DNA of 11,810 bases from Acidimicrobiales bacterium (GTDB lineage: Bacteria > Actinomycetota > Acidimicrobiia > Acidimicrobiales > Iamiaceae). Made by a program: the position numbers and the translations under genes. Location of the stretch: contig JAGQSI010000032.1 of assembly GCA_020439605.1 (NCBI GenBank), positions 1-11,810 on the forward strand, given 5' to 3'. The notes beneath the pieces are model-generated. The model worked only from the letters and a program-made list of their open reading frames with translations. It was not told the DNA's origin and searched no databases. Shown piece by piece: positions 1-7,391 of this stretch; the first letter of the stretch is position 1, and each line of letters begins with the position of its first letter.

Positions 1-1515
1 CACTGGATTGACCTCGGCGCTCACACCCATTTCATTGGCCAGATTCACCACATCCACCGGTGACATCTGAGCCATGAGTTGGGCATAGAACGTGTTGGTG
101 GAGTTGCGAGTAGCCGAGATCATCGAGATCGGCCCGCCGGGGCCGCCGCGCACAGTCCACTCCTTGTCGCCATTCGGACACTGATCAAGGGGAATTTCGA
201 TCTTGGATGGAGCGGGCAGCACTGAACGGATCGAGTAACCCTTCTTGACCGCATCTGCGAGAGCGAAGGTCTTGAAAGTTGAACCGGGCTGGCGGCCGGT
301 TCCGCCCTCACCGGTAGCTAGGTTCACCTGGCTGCTCTCGTAGTCGAGACCACCGAGCATTGCCTTGATATGACCTTGGTCGTCGATTGCCACGATCGAG
401 GCTGCAGGATCGCCTTGTTGATTCAGCGTTGAAGTCACCGCGTCGTGGGCGGCTTTTTGCATGTCGAGATCAAGAGTCGTATAGACCTTCAAACCACCGC
501 CGTAGACGGTATCGGTGCCGAACTCCTTGATGAGCCATCGCCTCACATGCTCTGCGAAATACTCACTGCCCCATTGCTTGCCCTTCACCTCACCACCAAG
601 CACTGACGCCTTGGGCGGTGGAACGATAAAGGGTGGTGCCCCGTTTAGAGACGGATCGTTTGGATCCATGGGGATCGACTCGTAGAACAGTCGCTGGTCC
701 TTAGTGATGTAGCCGTCCTCTTCCATTCGAAGGAGTACCACATGGCGTCGTCGGACAGCTTCTTTGAGTGAAGCCTCACCACGATGGGGGTCTGCTCCGT
801 TCGGGTTTCGAAGCAGTCCGGCCAAGAATGCGGCTTCTCCGGCGTTGAGCTTGCCGAGGTCATGATCGAACCAGGCGCGAGCCGCTGCTTGCACGCCGTA
901 GGCGCCACGACCGAAATACACGGTGTTGAGGTACCTGGTGAGGATCTCTTCTTTGGAGATCTGCTGTTCGAGCTTGACCGCCATAACCGCTTCTTTGATC
1001 TTGCGGACCAAAGTTTGTTCACTGGTCAGATACGTCTGCTTCACGTACTGCTGAGTAATGGTGGACCCACCTTGGCGTACACCGCTGCCTTGAATATCGC
1101 GGTAGGCAGCACGCGCGATACCTACCGGATCCACGCCTCCGTGTTCGAAAAAGTCCTTGTCCTCGGCCGAAACCACGGCCTGACGCATGACCTCGGGGAT
1201 TTGGTCGTAAGTGACCAGAACCCGGTCCTCGGTTCCGTGAAGCTGTGCCATGGCATTGGTGGAGTTGCAGTTGACCTGCACTTCGCTGGAGCAGAGGAAA
1301 GATGTCTGGGCCTCGATCGGTGCCAGCTTCGGATCCACCGGCAGCTCAACTCGTCCAAGAACAGTGATGGTCCCTGCGATCAGAACCACAAGCGCAAGCG
1401 CCCCGAGATAGAAAACTCGTCTCATGCGCCACACAATGGAGCGCTTCTTGATCTTGCCCTTTCGTGTCACCTTCAGGTTGTGAACGGGGACGGGCTTGCG
1501 GGTGCGGCGGGTCAC
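1..1515 (-). CDS. ponA: Class A penicillin-binding protein (transglycosylase/transpeptidase), C-terminus cut by window edge
   Basis: Bifunctional peptidoglycan synthase: it polymerises lipid II and cross-links the stem peptides on the outer face of the membrane. The frame is open from 1578 to base 1; 505 residues are visible against roughly 650-800 for the family. Seen in order: a basic cytoplasmic tail (about 1-33), one transmembrane segment (about 34-54), a GT51 domain with catalytic E118 in SAEDKDFFEH, the QGGSTITQQ motif and the RYLNTVYFGRGAYG motif, then the transpeptidase domain with SxxK (STFK, nucleophile S412) and SxN (STN, 472-474). The KTG box lies beyond the window. I chose GTG at 1515; TTG at 1527 and GTG at 1470 are in frame and none has a clear Shine-Dalgarno, so the start is uncertain. 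The DUF5318 gene lies about 100 bases upstream on the same strand, as in Mycobacterium. Two cysteines (C75, C83) follow the membrane segment. Confidence 0.93.
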   Translation of the reverse strand, partial: MTRRTRKPVPVHNLKVTRKGKIKKRSIVWRMRRVFYLGALALVVLIAGTITVLGRVELPVDPKLAPIEAQTSFLCSSEVQVNCNSTNAMAQLHGTEDRVLVTYDQIPEVMRQAVVSAEDKDFFEHGGVDPVGIARAAYRDIQGSGVRQGGSTITQQYVKQTYLTSEQTLVRKIKEAVMAVKLEQQISKEEILTRYLNTVYFGRGAYGVQAAARAWFDHDLGKLNAGEAAFLAGLLRNPNGADPHRGEASLKEAVRRRHVVLLRMEEDGYITKDQRLFYESIPMDPNDPSLNGAPPFIVPPPKASVLGGEVKGKQWGSEYFAEHVRRWLIKEFGTDTVYGGGLKVYTTLDLDMQKAAHDAVTSTLNQQGDPAASIVAIDDQGHIKAMLGGLDYESSQVNLATGEGGTGRQPGSTFKTFALADAVKKGYSIRSVLPAPSKIEIPLDQCPNGDKEWTVRGGPGGPISMISATRNSTNTFYAQLMAQMSPVDVVNLANEMGVSAEVNPV

Positions 1516-1576
1516 GGCAGAAGTCAAGGTCGAGCCATCGATACGAGATGCCGATAGCCAAATGATCGAGGTGTCA

Positions 1577-1596
1577 GGCTACCAACGCTGGCAACC
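1577..1596 (-). promoter_or_regulatory. Stem-loop overlapping a TAGCCT -10-like hexamer upstream of the PBP gene
   Basis: On the minus strand, two 8-base arms, GGTTGCCA and TGGTAGCC, flank a 4-base loop (GCGT). As RNA all eight positions pair, two of them as G-U. No T-run follows, so it does not look like an intrinsic terminator for the upstream DUF5318 gene. The right arm runs into TAGCCT (1576-1581), the same hexamer found six bases before two other genes here. A promoter with a start site near 1569 and an operator-like dyad over its -10 element is a reasonable but unproven reading. Confidence 0.3.
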
Positions 1597-1617
1597 ACAT
1601 AGGCAGTCGCGGCCTAG

Positions 1618-2025
1618 CTAGGAACGCAGTGATCCCTTTCCCGGATTCAGAACGAATGTGCGCGCCAGGTGATTCCAAGAACACTCGGGGCAGACCTCAA
1701 CCACATAACAGGAGAACGTTCCGGAACGTTTTGCTATGGATTGGAGTTCCTTCTTGGTGGTTATGCAGCGGCCAAAAGCTGGAAGCCGCGGCCCGAATAC
1801 ATATGAAACCAGGACAACTTTTGTCTCTTCGCAAACCGGACAATCAAGTCTGCTCGGCTCGCCGACTTCTCGTGCCGCGCGAGCAAGTTCTGGGTGAGCA
1901 TCGCAGATCTCGTGGCGCGCTACCCGCCCCTTCCTGTACTCGGAAAGAACCGATTGACGCGCCAGCCGATAGTCGATCTCTGCGGGACCGCCCGCGCCCC
2001 GAACCGTGTCTGCGCGAAAACTCAC
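1618..2025 (-). CDS. DUF5318 family zinc-ribbon protein
   Basis: Small (135 aa) soluble protein of a family I recognise as DUF5318, conserved in actinobacteria (Rv0049 in M. tuberculosis). Its molecular function is not established. It shows two CxxC pairs, CPVC (62-65) and CPEC (112-115), the latter followed by SWNHL; together they suggest a four-cysteine zinc site. The N-terminal half has a Y-R-L-A-R stretch and a helix ending in a conserved CDAHPELARAA segment. No signal peptide or membrane segment is visible. The GTG start at 2025 overlaps the TGA stop of the upstream hydrolase gene in the sequence GTGA, so coupling is possible. No Shine-Dalgarno is present, but TAGCCT lies exactly six bases upstream, which also allows leaderless expression. 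Its place directly before the class A PBP suggests a role connected with the cell envelope or division (inference). Confidence 0.85.
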   Translation of the reverse strand: MSFRADTVRGAGGPAEIDYRLARQSVLSEYRKGRVARHEICDAHPELARAAREVGEPSRLDCPVCEETKVVLVSYVFGPRLPAFGRCITTKKELQSIAKRSGTFSCYVVEVCPECSWNHLARTFVLNPGKGSLRS

Positions 2026-2726
2026 GATCCGAGGCTACCGACGTAATCGAGGTCTACGACCAAAGCACAGTGATCACTCATCGGTGTCTGCCTGACCTCA
2101 TGGGACTTCACTGTCCAGTGGGCGCAATACAGAACATGATCAATGTCTAGGTGTGGCTTGCCCACTGGAAATGTTGCTCCGCCATCCACAACAGCTAGGC
2201 CAGCTGCGGCCGCCTGGCGTACTACCGCATCACGACGACGGTTGAGATCACCAGCGATGATCAACGGGCCGTCATGGCCGCTGGCTCGTTGCAACATCAT
2301 GTTCAGTTGAGGTTCGTTGTTCCATTGTTTCACCGCTAGGTGGGTACACCAGACACTGATCTGTCTGCCCTGGACAACTACATCGGTCTCCAGAACAGTT
2401 CTCTGCTCCTGCCAGAACCGTGTCCTGGGAACCTTTGGTAAACGCACAACAGTGGACTTCGCTATCTCTCCCTTGACCAGAACTGCATTGCCGTAGAGTC
2501 CCCCGAGTAGACGCTGCGATGAGCCGAATCTGTGGGCCATTTCGCATCGAGTCGCGACCACCGAAGCCAAGTCCACTCCCTTTGTTCTCAGCGTTGACCT
2601 ATCCACCTCTTGAAGACAGATCACGTCGGCGTCAAAGCCCGCGCACACATCGGCTAGTTGCTCACCATCAACTCGACCACGCCGGCCAAGCGTTCCGTGG
2701 TGAATGTTGAAGGTCACGATTCGCAT
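2022..2726 (-). CDS. Endonuclease/exonuclease/phosphatase-family hydrolase
   Basis: Metal-dependent phosphodiesterase or phosphatase of the EEP (DNase I-like) superfamily, 234 aa, probably cytoplasmic since no signal peptide is seen. The family's active-site pieces appear in order: N7 in TFNIHHG, E40 in CLQEVDR, H129 in CTHLAV, D160/N162 in IAGDLNRR, D196/H197 in DIDHVLY and D218/H219 in SDHCAL. All key residues are intact, so it should be active. The substrate cannot be told from sequence; relatives act on nucleic acids, lipid head groups or nucleotides. The reading frame extends to 2831, but I chose ATG 2726 because family similarity begins at MRIVTFNIHHG and a GAGAAG Shine-Dalgarno lies nine bases before it; the longer version would overlap the divergent methyltransferase. 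First gene of the cluster with DUF5318 and the PBP. Confidence 0.85.
   Translation of the reverse strand: MRIVTFNIHHGTLGRRGRVDGEQLADVCAGFDADVICLQEVDRSTLRTKGVDLASVVATRCEMAHRFGSSQRLLGGLYGNAVLVKGEIAKSTVVRLPKVPRTRFWQEQRTVLETDVVVQGRQISVWCTHLAVKQWNNEPQLNMMLQRASGHDGPLIIAGDLNRRRDAVVRQAAAAGLAVVDGGATFPVGKPHLDIDHVLYCAHWTVKSHEVRQTPMSDHCALVVDLDYVGSLGS
2032..2037 (-). promoter_or_regulatory. Candidate leaderless -10 element for the DUF5318 gene
   Basis: TAGCCT on the minus strand, then six bases (CGGATC), then the GTG start at 2025. This fits the TAnnnT -10 consensus with transcription beginning at the start codon, common in actinobacteria. It lies within the last codons of the upstream hydrolase gene, so it would be an internal promoter. 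No convincing -35 box is seen. Confidence 0.4.
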
Positions 2727-2787
2727 TGCTCTGAGCTTCTCACGAAGGTGGCACCGATCGCGGTGGCGCGCCCGCGAGACTTGAGAC

Positions 2788-3540
2788 ATGACTGACCTAT
2801 CGTCTCCATCTGCCACTCCAGCCGAGCCCACCTGGCATCGCTTCTCCGCAGCGGCTCAGTGCGGAAATGACTCCTCGGTCGTCAACTATGGAACCGCTCT
2901 ACCGAGCGAAGCCGAACTAAAACTCCTCGGCACGGTGGAGTCCAAGAGAATTCTGGACCTTGGCTGCGGAATCGGCGCGAACGCCGTTGCACTCGCTCAA
3001 CAGGGTGCAAAGGTCATCGCTGTAGACCCCTCCACAACTGCACTCAACCGAGTACGTGAACGAGCAGAAACCGCAGAAGTTCGCGTAGAGCTTCATCAAG
3101 GAGAGCTTGCGGAACTTCCCTTTCTGCGCTCGGACAGCATCGATGCAGCAATCAGTGTCATGGCTCTGAGCTCAGTAGATGACCTGGCGCGGGTGTTTCG
3201 TCAGGTCCACCGGGTTCTCAAACCCGAAGCTCCTTTGGTCATGTCGGTACCTCACCCCGCGTTCAATCTGCTCGACCCGAAAGCCTCTGATCCGCTCCGA
3301 GTTGCCCGTGCCTATGACGACTCCTCACCGGTGGAATGGGAACTCAACGGTGAAGAGATCGTTGATTATCCACGGACATTTTCCACACTGTTCACCACGC
3401 TGGCGCGCGCCAACTTCCGTGTAGATCAAGTGATCGAGCCAACTGCCAATCCCTCAGCGGCACGTGAGGACTCCTATGCCGATGCGATGAGATTGGTTCC
3501 AGCCACACTCGTGCTGCGGGCCCGTAAACAGGGCAACTAA
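2788..3540 (+). CDS. Class I SAM-dependent methyltransferase
   Basis: Cytosolic Rossmann-fold methyltransferase of the Methyltransf_11/25 type, 250 aa, normal length. Motif I is LDLGCGIGAN (56-64) after the first strand; the acidic residue ending strand 2 is D80 in VIAVDPS; GELAELPF (105-112) fits the motif II region; the later HRVLKPEAPLVMSVPHP stretch (141-157) is the usual post-motif III segment ending a UbiE-like core. The acceptor substrate cannot be read from the sequence. It stands alone on the plus strand: divergent from the hydrolase cluster (61 bases between starts) and convergent with the ABC permease (6 bases between stops). No clear Shine-Dalgarno precedes ATG 2788; GAGACT six bases upstream is at best a weak -10 match. 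An alternative start further in would remove little, since motif I begins only at residue 56. Confidence 0.85.
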   Translation: MTDLSSPSATPAEPTWHRFSAAAQCGNDSSVVNYGTALPSEAELKLLGTVESKRILDLGCGIGANAVALAQQGAKVIAVDPSTTALNRVRERAETAEVRVELHQGELAELPFLRSDSIDAAISVMALSSVDDLARVFRQVHRVLKPEAPLVMSVPHPAFNLLDPKASDPLRVARAYDDSSPVEWELNGEEIVDYPRTFSTLFTTLARANFRVDQVIEPTANPSAAREDSYADAMRLVPATLVLRARKQGN

Positions 3541-3546
3541 ACACGT

Positions 3547-4377
3547 CTACTTGGAGATGGACCGCTTGTAGACCCGGATCGAAATTGGTGCCACCACCAC
3601 CACTAGACCTATCACCCACATCCACGTGTAAAGCACCGGATGCTGAGTCGGGAACGCTGTGCTTTGCGAGGGGATACCCGTCGGGTTGTCGAACAAGATC
3701 CTCAGCGCATCTGAAAGCGACGAGGTCGGGTTCCACCGGGCCACAACTTGCAACGGTCCGGGCATGGATTCGACCGGCACAAAGGTGGATGCCACGAAGG
3801 TCAAGGGAAACAGTGCCGCAAACGCGATCCCGGTTACACCTTCTGGAGTTTCCACGAGACTGCCCAGCAGCACACCGATCCAAATGATCGCGAATGCGAA
3901 CGCGATCATCAGAACGTAGGCATGTACCGCGTCTACAAAGCCGCCTCGGATTCTCCAGCCAACCACCAGACCAGCAAGTGACATGATCGTTATGGGCAGA
4001 ACCTGCTTCAACACGTTGGCCACAGCGTGACCACCAAGGACTGCTCCGTTTGCGATCGGTAGAGACCGGAAGCGATCCACAGCCGAGTTCTTGCGATCGT
4101 TTGCCAAACTCATGGCAACACCAAAGGCGCTGAACACCAATGTCTGAGCAATGATCCCGCCCATGAGAAACTCCCGGTAATTCCCATCCGGGATCTGGAT
4201 CGCGCCACCGAAAACGTAGGCAAACAACAGCACGAACATGAGCGGCTGAATGGTTGCGTCCGACAGCGCCTCAGGCTGGCGCTTCATATGGATCAAGCCG
4301 CGCCGTGCAATCACCCAGACATCATGTAGAGCGCCTCGCGATTTATGGGGACCAACCTGTTGTGTAGTTTCGTTCAT
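3547..4377 (-). CDS. ABC-2 type exporter permease (DrrB-like)
   Basis: Membrane subunit of an ABC-2 exporter, 276 aa, typical length. About six hydrophobic segments are seen: roughly 44-62, 74-92, 120-141, 152-174, 181-202 and 250-267. Features of DrrB/NodJ relatives are present: an amphipathic N-terminal region ending in RQPEALSDATIQP, DRFRSLPI (101-108) in the first long cytoplasmic loop, and FVPVESMPGPLQVVARWNP (199-217), the conserved ABC-2 segment before the last helix. Its ATG overlaps the TGA of the ATPase gene (ATGA), so the two subunits are probably translationally coupled. A GAGGA run lies about ten bases upstream. DrrB is named for daunorubicin export, but many actinobacterial homologues have unknown cargo and nothing here identifies the substrate. 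Confidence 0.9.
   Translation of the reverse strand: MNETTQQVGPHKSRGALHDVWVIARRGLIHMKRQPEALSDATIQPLMFVLLFAYVFGGAIQIPDGNYREFLMGGIIAQTLVFSAFGVAMSLANDRKNSAVDRFRSLPIANGAVLGGHAVANVLKQVLPITIMSLAGLVVGWRIRGGFVDAVHAYVLMIAFAFAIIWIGVLLGSLVETPEGVTGIAFAALFPLTFVASTFVPVESMPGPLQVVARWNPTSSLSDALRILFDNPTGIPSQSTAFPTQHPVLYTWMWVIGLVVVVAPISIRVYKRSISK
3884..3909. repeat. Perfect 9-bp inverted repeat inside the permease gene
   Basis: ATGATCGCG (3884-3892) and CGCGATCAT (3901-3909) are exact reverse complements separated by eight bases. The repeat encodes the Ile/Ala/Phe-rich part of a transmembrane helix (MIAFAFAII), so it may be a by-product of repeated codons, but the mRNA could form a stable hairpin here. Confidence 0.5.
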
Positions 4378-5351
4378 CGGGCACCGTCCTCATCTGTTGG
4401 GGTCTCGTCGTTGGCTGGGGACCCGGTGAGCGTCAAGAACACTTCATCAAGGGTTGGCTGGCGCAGACTCAGGTCTTCAACGCCAATCCCTGCTTCACCA
4501 AGCGCCCTAGCTACGTCGGCTAGCCCGCTCACACCGGCTTCAGTAGGTGCCACCGCGCTTCGAGTGGATGGATCCTCCACCACCGCAGTGCCGGTAACGC
4601 GCCCTAGAACCTGCGCTGCTTCGCCTAGACGCTCGACCTGAGTAACAGTGACGCCAATGTTGTCGCCGCCGACTTGACGCTTCAGGCTTCGTGCATCGCC
4701 TTGGGCGATGATCTGTCCATGATCCACAACCACGATGTCGTTGGCCAGACGGTCTGCCTCTTCGAGATACTGCGTTGTCAGGAGAATCGTTGTGCCGTGA
4801 TCCAGCAAGGTGTCGAGCACAGCCCAGAGTTCATTGCGGGCTCGAGGATCCAAACCAGTGGTTGGCTCATCTAGGAACAGAACTTCGGGATTTGCCACCA
4901 GAGTTGCTGCTAGGTCCAGCCGGCGACGCATACCACCCGAATAGCCCCCACTAACCCGGCCACCGGCATCGGCCAATGAGAACTCCTCAAGCAGTTCTCC
5001 GGCGCGAACCTTGGCTTCTTTTCGCGAGAGTTGATGTAGCTCACCGATCATCACCAGGTTCTCAAAACCTGTGAGCAAGGGGTCGACGGTGGCGTCCTGT
5101 GCTGCGAGACCGATTCTTCGGCGAACCTCAGTCGGATCTTTCATTACGTCAAAGCCAGCAACTGTGGCGGAACCTTCATCAGGCTCTGACAAGGTGGTCA
5201 GAATCCGTACAGCTGTGGTCTTACCAGCGCCGTTCGGGCCAAGAACTGCCGTAACAGTTCCGGCAGGCACACTCAGGTCTATTCCACCTAGCGCAACCTT
5301 CTCTCCGTAGCGCTTTACGAGACCCGTTGCCTCTATTGGACAGGCGGCCAT
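4374..5351 (-). CDS. ABC exporter ATP-binding protein (DrrA-like)
   Basis: Nucleotide-binding subunit of the exporter, 325 aa; as a dimer on the inner membrane face it would drive the neighbouring DrrB-like permease. Visible elements: Walker A GPNGAGKTT (38-46), Q-loop Q85, signature YSGGMRRRL (137-145), Walker B VLFLDEP (157-163) with catalytic E162, D-loop GLD (166-168). The switch position is Q194 in TTQYLEEAD rather than His, which is usual for the DrrA branch. The C-terminal extension contains LSLRQPTLDEVFLTLTG (294-310), the DrrA-type tail motif, and ends in an acidic run. ATG 5351 is preceded by GAGAAAG at nine bases, which itself overlaps the stop of the KtrA/TrkA gene; the intergenic gap is only 14 bases. 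Cargo is unknown. Confidence 0.93.
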   Translation of the reverse strand: MAACPIEATGLVKRYGEKVALGGIDLSVPAGTVTAVLGPNGAGKTTAVRILTTLSEPDEGSATVAGFDVMKDPTEVRRRIGLAAQDATVDPLLTGFENLVMIGELHQLSRKEAKVRAGELLEEFSLADAGGRVSGGYSGGMRRRLDLAATLVANPEVLFLDEPTTGLDPRARNELWAVLDTLLDHGTTILLTTQYLEEADRLANDIVVVDHGQIIAQGDARSLKRQVGGDNIGVTVTQVERLGEAAQVLGRVTGTAVVEDPSTRSAVAPTEAGVSGLADVARALGEAGIGVEDLSLRQPTLDEVFLTLTGSPANDETPTDEDGAR

Positions 5352-5365
5352 TTGTGTCTGCTTTC

Positions 5366-6031
5366 TCAGGCGGTTTGGGCGAAACGTTCGACAGCGTTCT
5401 TGTCACCCGCGACAAGCAGCAAGGAACCGGGAGCGAGCACGCTATCGGGAGTCGCATAGGAAAACGACCCATTTTCTGGCTTTATCGACACAACGGTTAT
5501 TCCGAATCGAGCTCGCAACTGTGCTTCTTGGAGGGTCTGGCCCTCGGTGTCTTTTGGAGCGAACGTCTCGACCAGAGCGAAGTGCTCATCGATCTCGATG
5601 TAATCGATCATCCGTCCCGCGACTCGATGTGCGATCCGAACCGCCATGTCCCGTTCAGGAAACACGACATGGGTTGCCCCAACACGTTCCAAAATCCTCG
5701 CGTGGGCCTTGCTCGTGGCTCGGGCCCGGATCTCGTCTACCCCTAGATCCGCAAGAGCTGAGGTACACAAGATGCTGGCCTCAACGTCATCGCCTATCGC
5801 CACCAACGCGTGCTCAATCGAGCCCACCCCAAGACTCATGAGGACCTGTTCGTCGGTTGCGTCGGCACTCACTACATGGGTGACCACAGATGCGAAAGCC
5901 TGGACCACTTCGTCGGATTGGTCGATGGCTAGAACCTCGTGGCCAAGACGCTCAAGTTCTATAGCGGCGGTGGACCCGAAGCGGCCCAGCCCTACCACCA
6001 ATACCTCGGTTGAGTTCTTTCGATCAGCCAA
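5366..6031 (-). CDS. ktrA: Potassium channel regulatory subunit KtrA/TrkA (RCK protein)
   Basis: Cytoplasmic gating ring subunit of a Ktr/Trk potassium uptake system, binding nucleotides and controlling the membrane subunit encoded immediately upstream. The RCK_N Rossmann domain starts with VVGLGRFG (12-19, glycine motif) and has D37 at the end of strand 2; a TrkA_C domain occupies about 140-221. At 221 aa it carries a single RCK unit, as in KtrA, rather than the tandem E. coli TrkA form. I chose the TTG start at 6031: a strong Shine-Dalgarno (GAGGAGG, 6041-6047) lies nine bases upstream, and the protein then begins where relatives do. A GTG at 6061 would add ten residues and has no ribosome site. 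The chosen start overlaps the end of the channel gene by eight bases, indicating coupled translation. Confidence 0.93.
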   Translation of the reverse strand: MADRKNSTEVLVVGLGRFGSTAAIELERLGHEVLAIDQSDEVVQAFASVVTHVVSADATDEQVLMSLGVGSIEHALVAIGDDVEASILCTSALADLGVDEIRARATSKAHARILERVGATHVVFPERDMAVRIAHRVAGRMIDYIEIDEHFALVETFAPKDTEGQTLQEAQLRARFGITVVSIKPENGSFSYATPDSVLAPGSLLLVAGDKNAVERFAQTA

Positions 6032-7382
6032 TGAGAGGGTCCTCCTCGGGATAGCGAACACGCGCTTCGCGTCGATTCAACACCAGCGCCATGCCCAACG
6101 TGACTGGACCGAGACGTCCAATCAGCATCGTGAAGATCAGCACGAACTGCGCCACATGGGACAACGTTGGGGTTATTCCCGTGGATAGCCCAGCAGTACC
6201 GAATGCCGAAATGGCCTCGAACAGAGCATCTGTAAGAGGAACCGAAGTAGTGGTGGCCAACAACACGACCGTGGCGGTGAAGACAGCACCAGCTGCAAGT
6301 ATCACCACAGTTGTTGCCTCACGAGTCGCGCGCTCTGAAATCCGTCGGCCGAATGCACCTACATCGCTGCGGCCCCGCAACTGTGACCAAACCACCAGAC
6401 CCAGTACCGCCGCTGTAGAGATCTTGATGCCGCCACTGGTTCCGGCGCTACCTGCACCTATGAACATGAGCACCATCGTGGCAAACAGTCCCTCATCGCT
6501 CATCTCGCCGATGGGCACTACGGAGAACCCAGCGGTCCTAGGGGTTATCGAGCCAAACACCGACATCGTGGCTTTTGCGATCGCCCCTCTGGAACCAAAC
6601 GTTGCCGGGTTGGTCCATTCCGCCGCTCCAATTGCCACACAGCCAACCACCAACAAGATCGCAGTCATTGCCAATGTGAGGCGAGAATGCAAGGTCAGAC
6701 CACGCCACTTGCGGTCATGGCGATGGGTGTAGAGGTCCACCAGAACCGGAAACCCGAGACCACCCACAACAACCGAAATTGCTAGCGGCGCCAACACGAT
6801 CACGTCCGTGCTGAAACGTTCGAGGGAATCCGGGTAGAGAGAAAACCCTGCGTTGGTAAAGCCGGCAACTCCGTGAAACACCCCGTGCCACAGTGCCTTG
6901 TCCCAGCGGTAGTGATACCCAAACCAGAATCGACCGGCGAGCACCACCGAGATGACAACCTCAACCATGACCGTCACAAAAGCCACACCGCGAAGAACTC
7001 TTCGCACATCTCCGAGGGAAAGGGCGCTTCGCTCACGGTTTGCAAGCAAAGTCATTCGAAGTCCCAAGTGACGTGAAACAACGATCGCTATCAGCGACGC
7101 AATCGTCATGAACCCGAGACCACCAAGCTGCATCAACAAGAGCAAGATGGCTTGTCCGAAGCCGCTGAAATGGGTACCCGCGTCCACTACCGACAATCCG
7201 GTGACGCAGACCGCACTCGTCGAGGTGAACAACGCCGCTTGGAATCCCAGCGACTGCCCTGAACTACTACTCCACGGCAATATCAACAACGCCGTGCCGA
7301 TCGCTATGGCAGCCACGAACGCACTAACCACCGCACGCGCTGGATGATCAGCGACTGCTAGTAGACGCTTGTGGCTGGCCAT
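6024..7382 (-). CDS. ktrB: Potassium uptake channel subunit KtrB/TrkH
   Basis: Integral membrane, ion-conducting subunit of a Ktr/Trk system, 452 aa. All four pore loops of the M1-P-M2 repeats are recognisable, each with its selectivity-filter glycine: SAVCVTGL (56-63), FTNAGFS (175-181), TPRTAGFS (280-287) and SAFGTAGLS (392-400). The GAGSAGTSGGIK segment (309-320) corresponds to the gating loop in the third repeat. The N-terminus is basic, then strongly hydrophobic. ATG 7382 is preferred to GTG 7385 because AGAAG lies at a better distance (six bases). It follows the CCA gene by nine bases and overlaps the ktrA-like gene, so the channel and its gating subunit are expressed together, apparently as part of a longer unit. 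Confidence 0.95.
   Translation of the reverse strand: MASHKRLLAVADHPARAVVSAFVAAIAIGTALLILPWSSSSGQSLGFQAALFTSTSAVCVTGLSVVDAGTHFSGFGQAILLLLMQLGGLGFMTIASLIAIVVSRHLGLRMTLLANRERSALSLGDVRRVLRGVAFVTVMVEVVISVVLAGRFWFGYHYRWDKALWHGVFHGVAGFTNAGFSLYPDSLERFSTDVIVLAPLAISVVVGGLGFPVLVDLYTHRHDRKWRGLTLHSRLTLAMTAILLVVGCVAIGAAEWTNPATFGSRGAIAKATMSVFGSITPRTAGFSVVPIGEMSDEGLFATMVLMFIGAGSAGTSGGIKISTAAVLGLVVWSQLRGRSDVGAFGRRISERATREATTVVILAAGAVFTATVVLLATTTSVPLTDALFEAISAFGTAGLSTGITPTLSHVAQFVLIFTMLIGRLGPVTLGMALVLNRREARVRYPEEDPLIG
6041..6047 (-). promoter_or_regulatory. Strong ribosome binding site deciding the TTG start of ktrA
   Basis: GAGGAGG on the minus strand, nine bases before TTG 6031 and lying within the last codons of the channel gene (Pro-Glu-Glu-Asp). 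It is the best Shine-Dalgarno in the window and favours the TTG start over the upstream GTG. Confidence 0.7.
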
Positions 7383-7391
7383 CACCTGCTT

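Noticed and set aside
784..1557. A 257-codon open frame on the plus strand
   Set aside because: It lies opposite the PBP gene, whose minus-strand frame carries all GT51 motifs; the plus-strand product matches no family.
1629..2150. A 173-codon plus-strand open frame
   Set aside because: Antisense to the DUF5318 and EEP genes, with no domain-like pattern; both opposing genes have recognisable motifs.
3401..3412. Perfect 12-bp palindrome TGGCGCGCGCCA in the methyltransferase gene
   Set aside because: It encodes an ordinary Leu-Ala-Arg-Ala stretch in GC-rich DNA; no second copy or other reason to see a site.
3545..3573. GTCTAC/GTAGAC inverted repeat at the convergent gene ends, as a possible terminator
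   Set aside because: Only 6 bp with a 17-base spacer and no T-run, mostly inside the permease coding end.
4770..4772. Glutamine instead of histidine at the ABC ATPase switch position
   Set aside because: TTQYLEEAD is the usual form in the DrrA branch, so it is not a catalytic defect peculiar to this protein.
6032..6061. Upstream GTG start for ktrA, adding ten residues
   Set aside because: No ribosome site precedes it, and it deepens the overlap with the channel gene; the TTG has a strong, well-spaced GAGGAGG.
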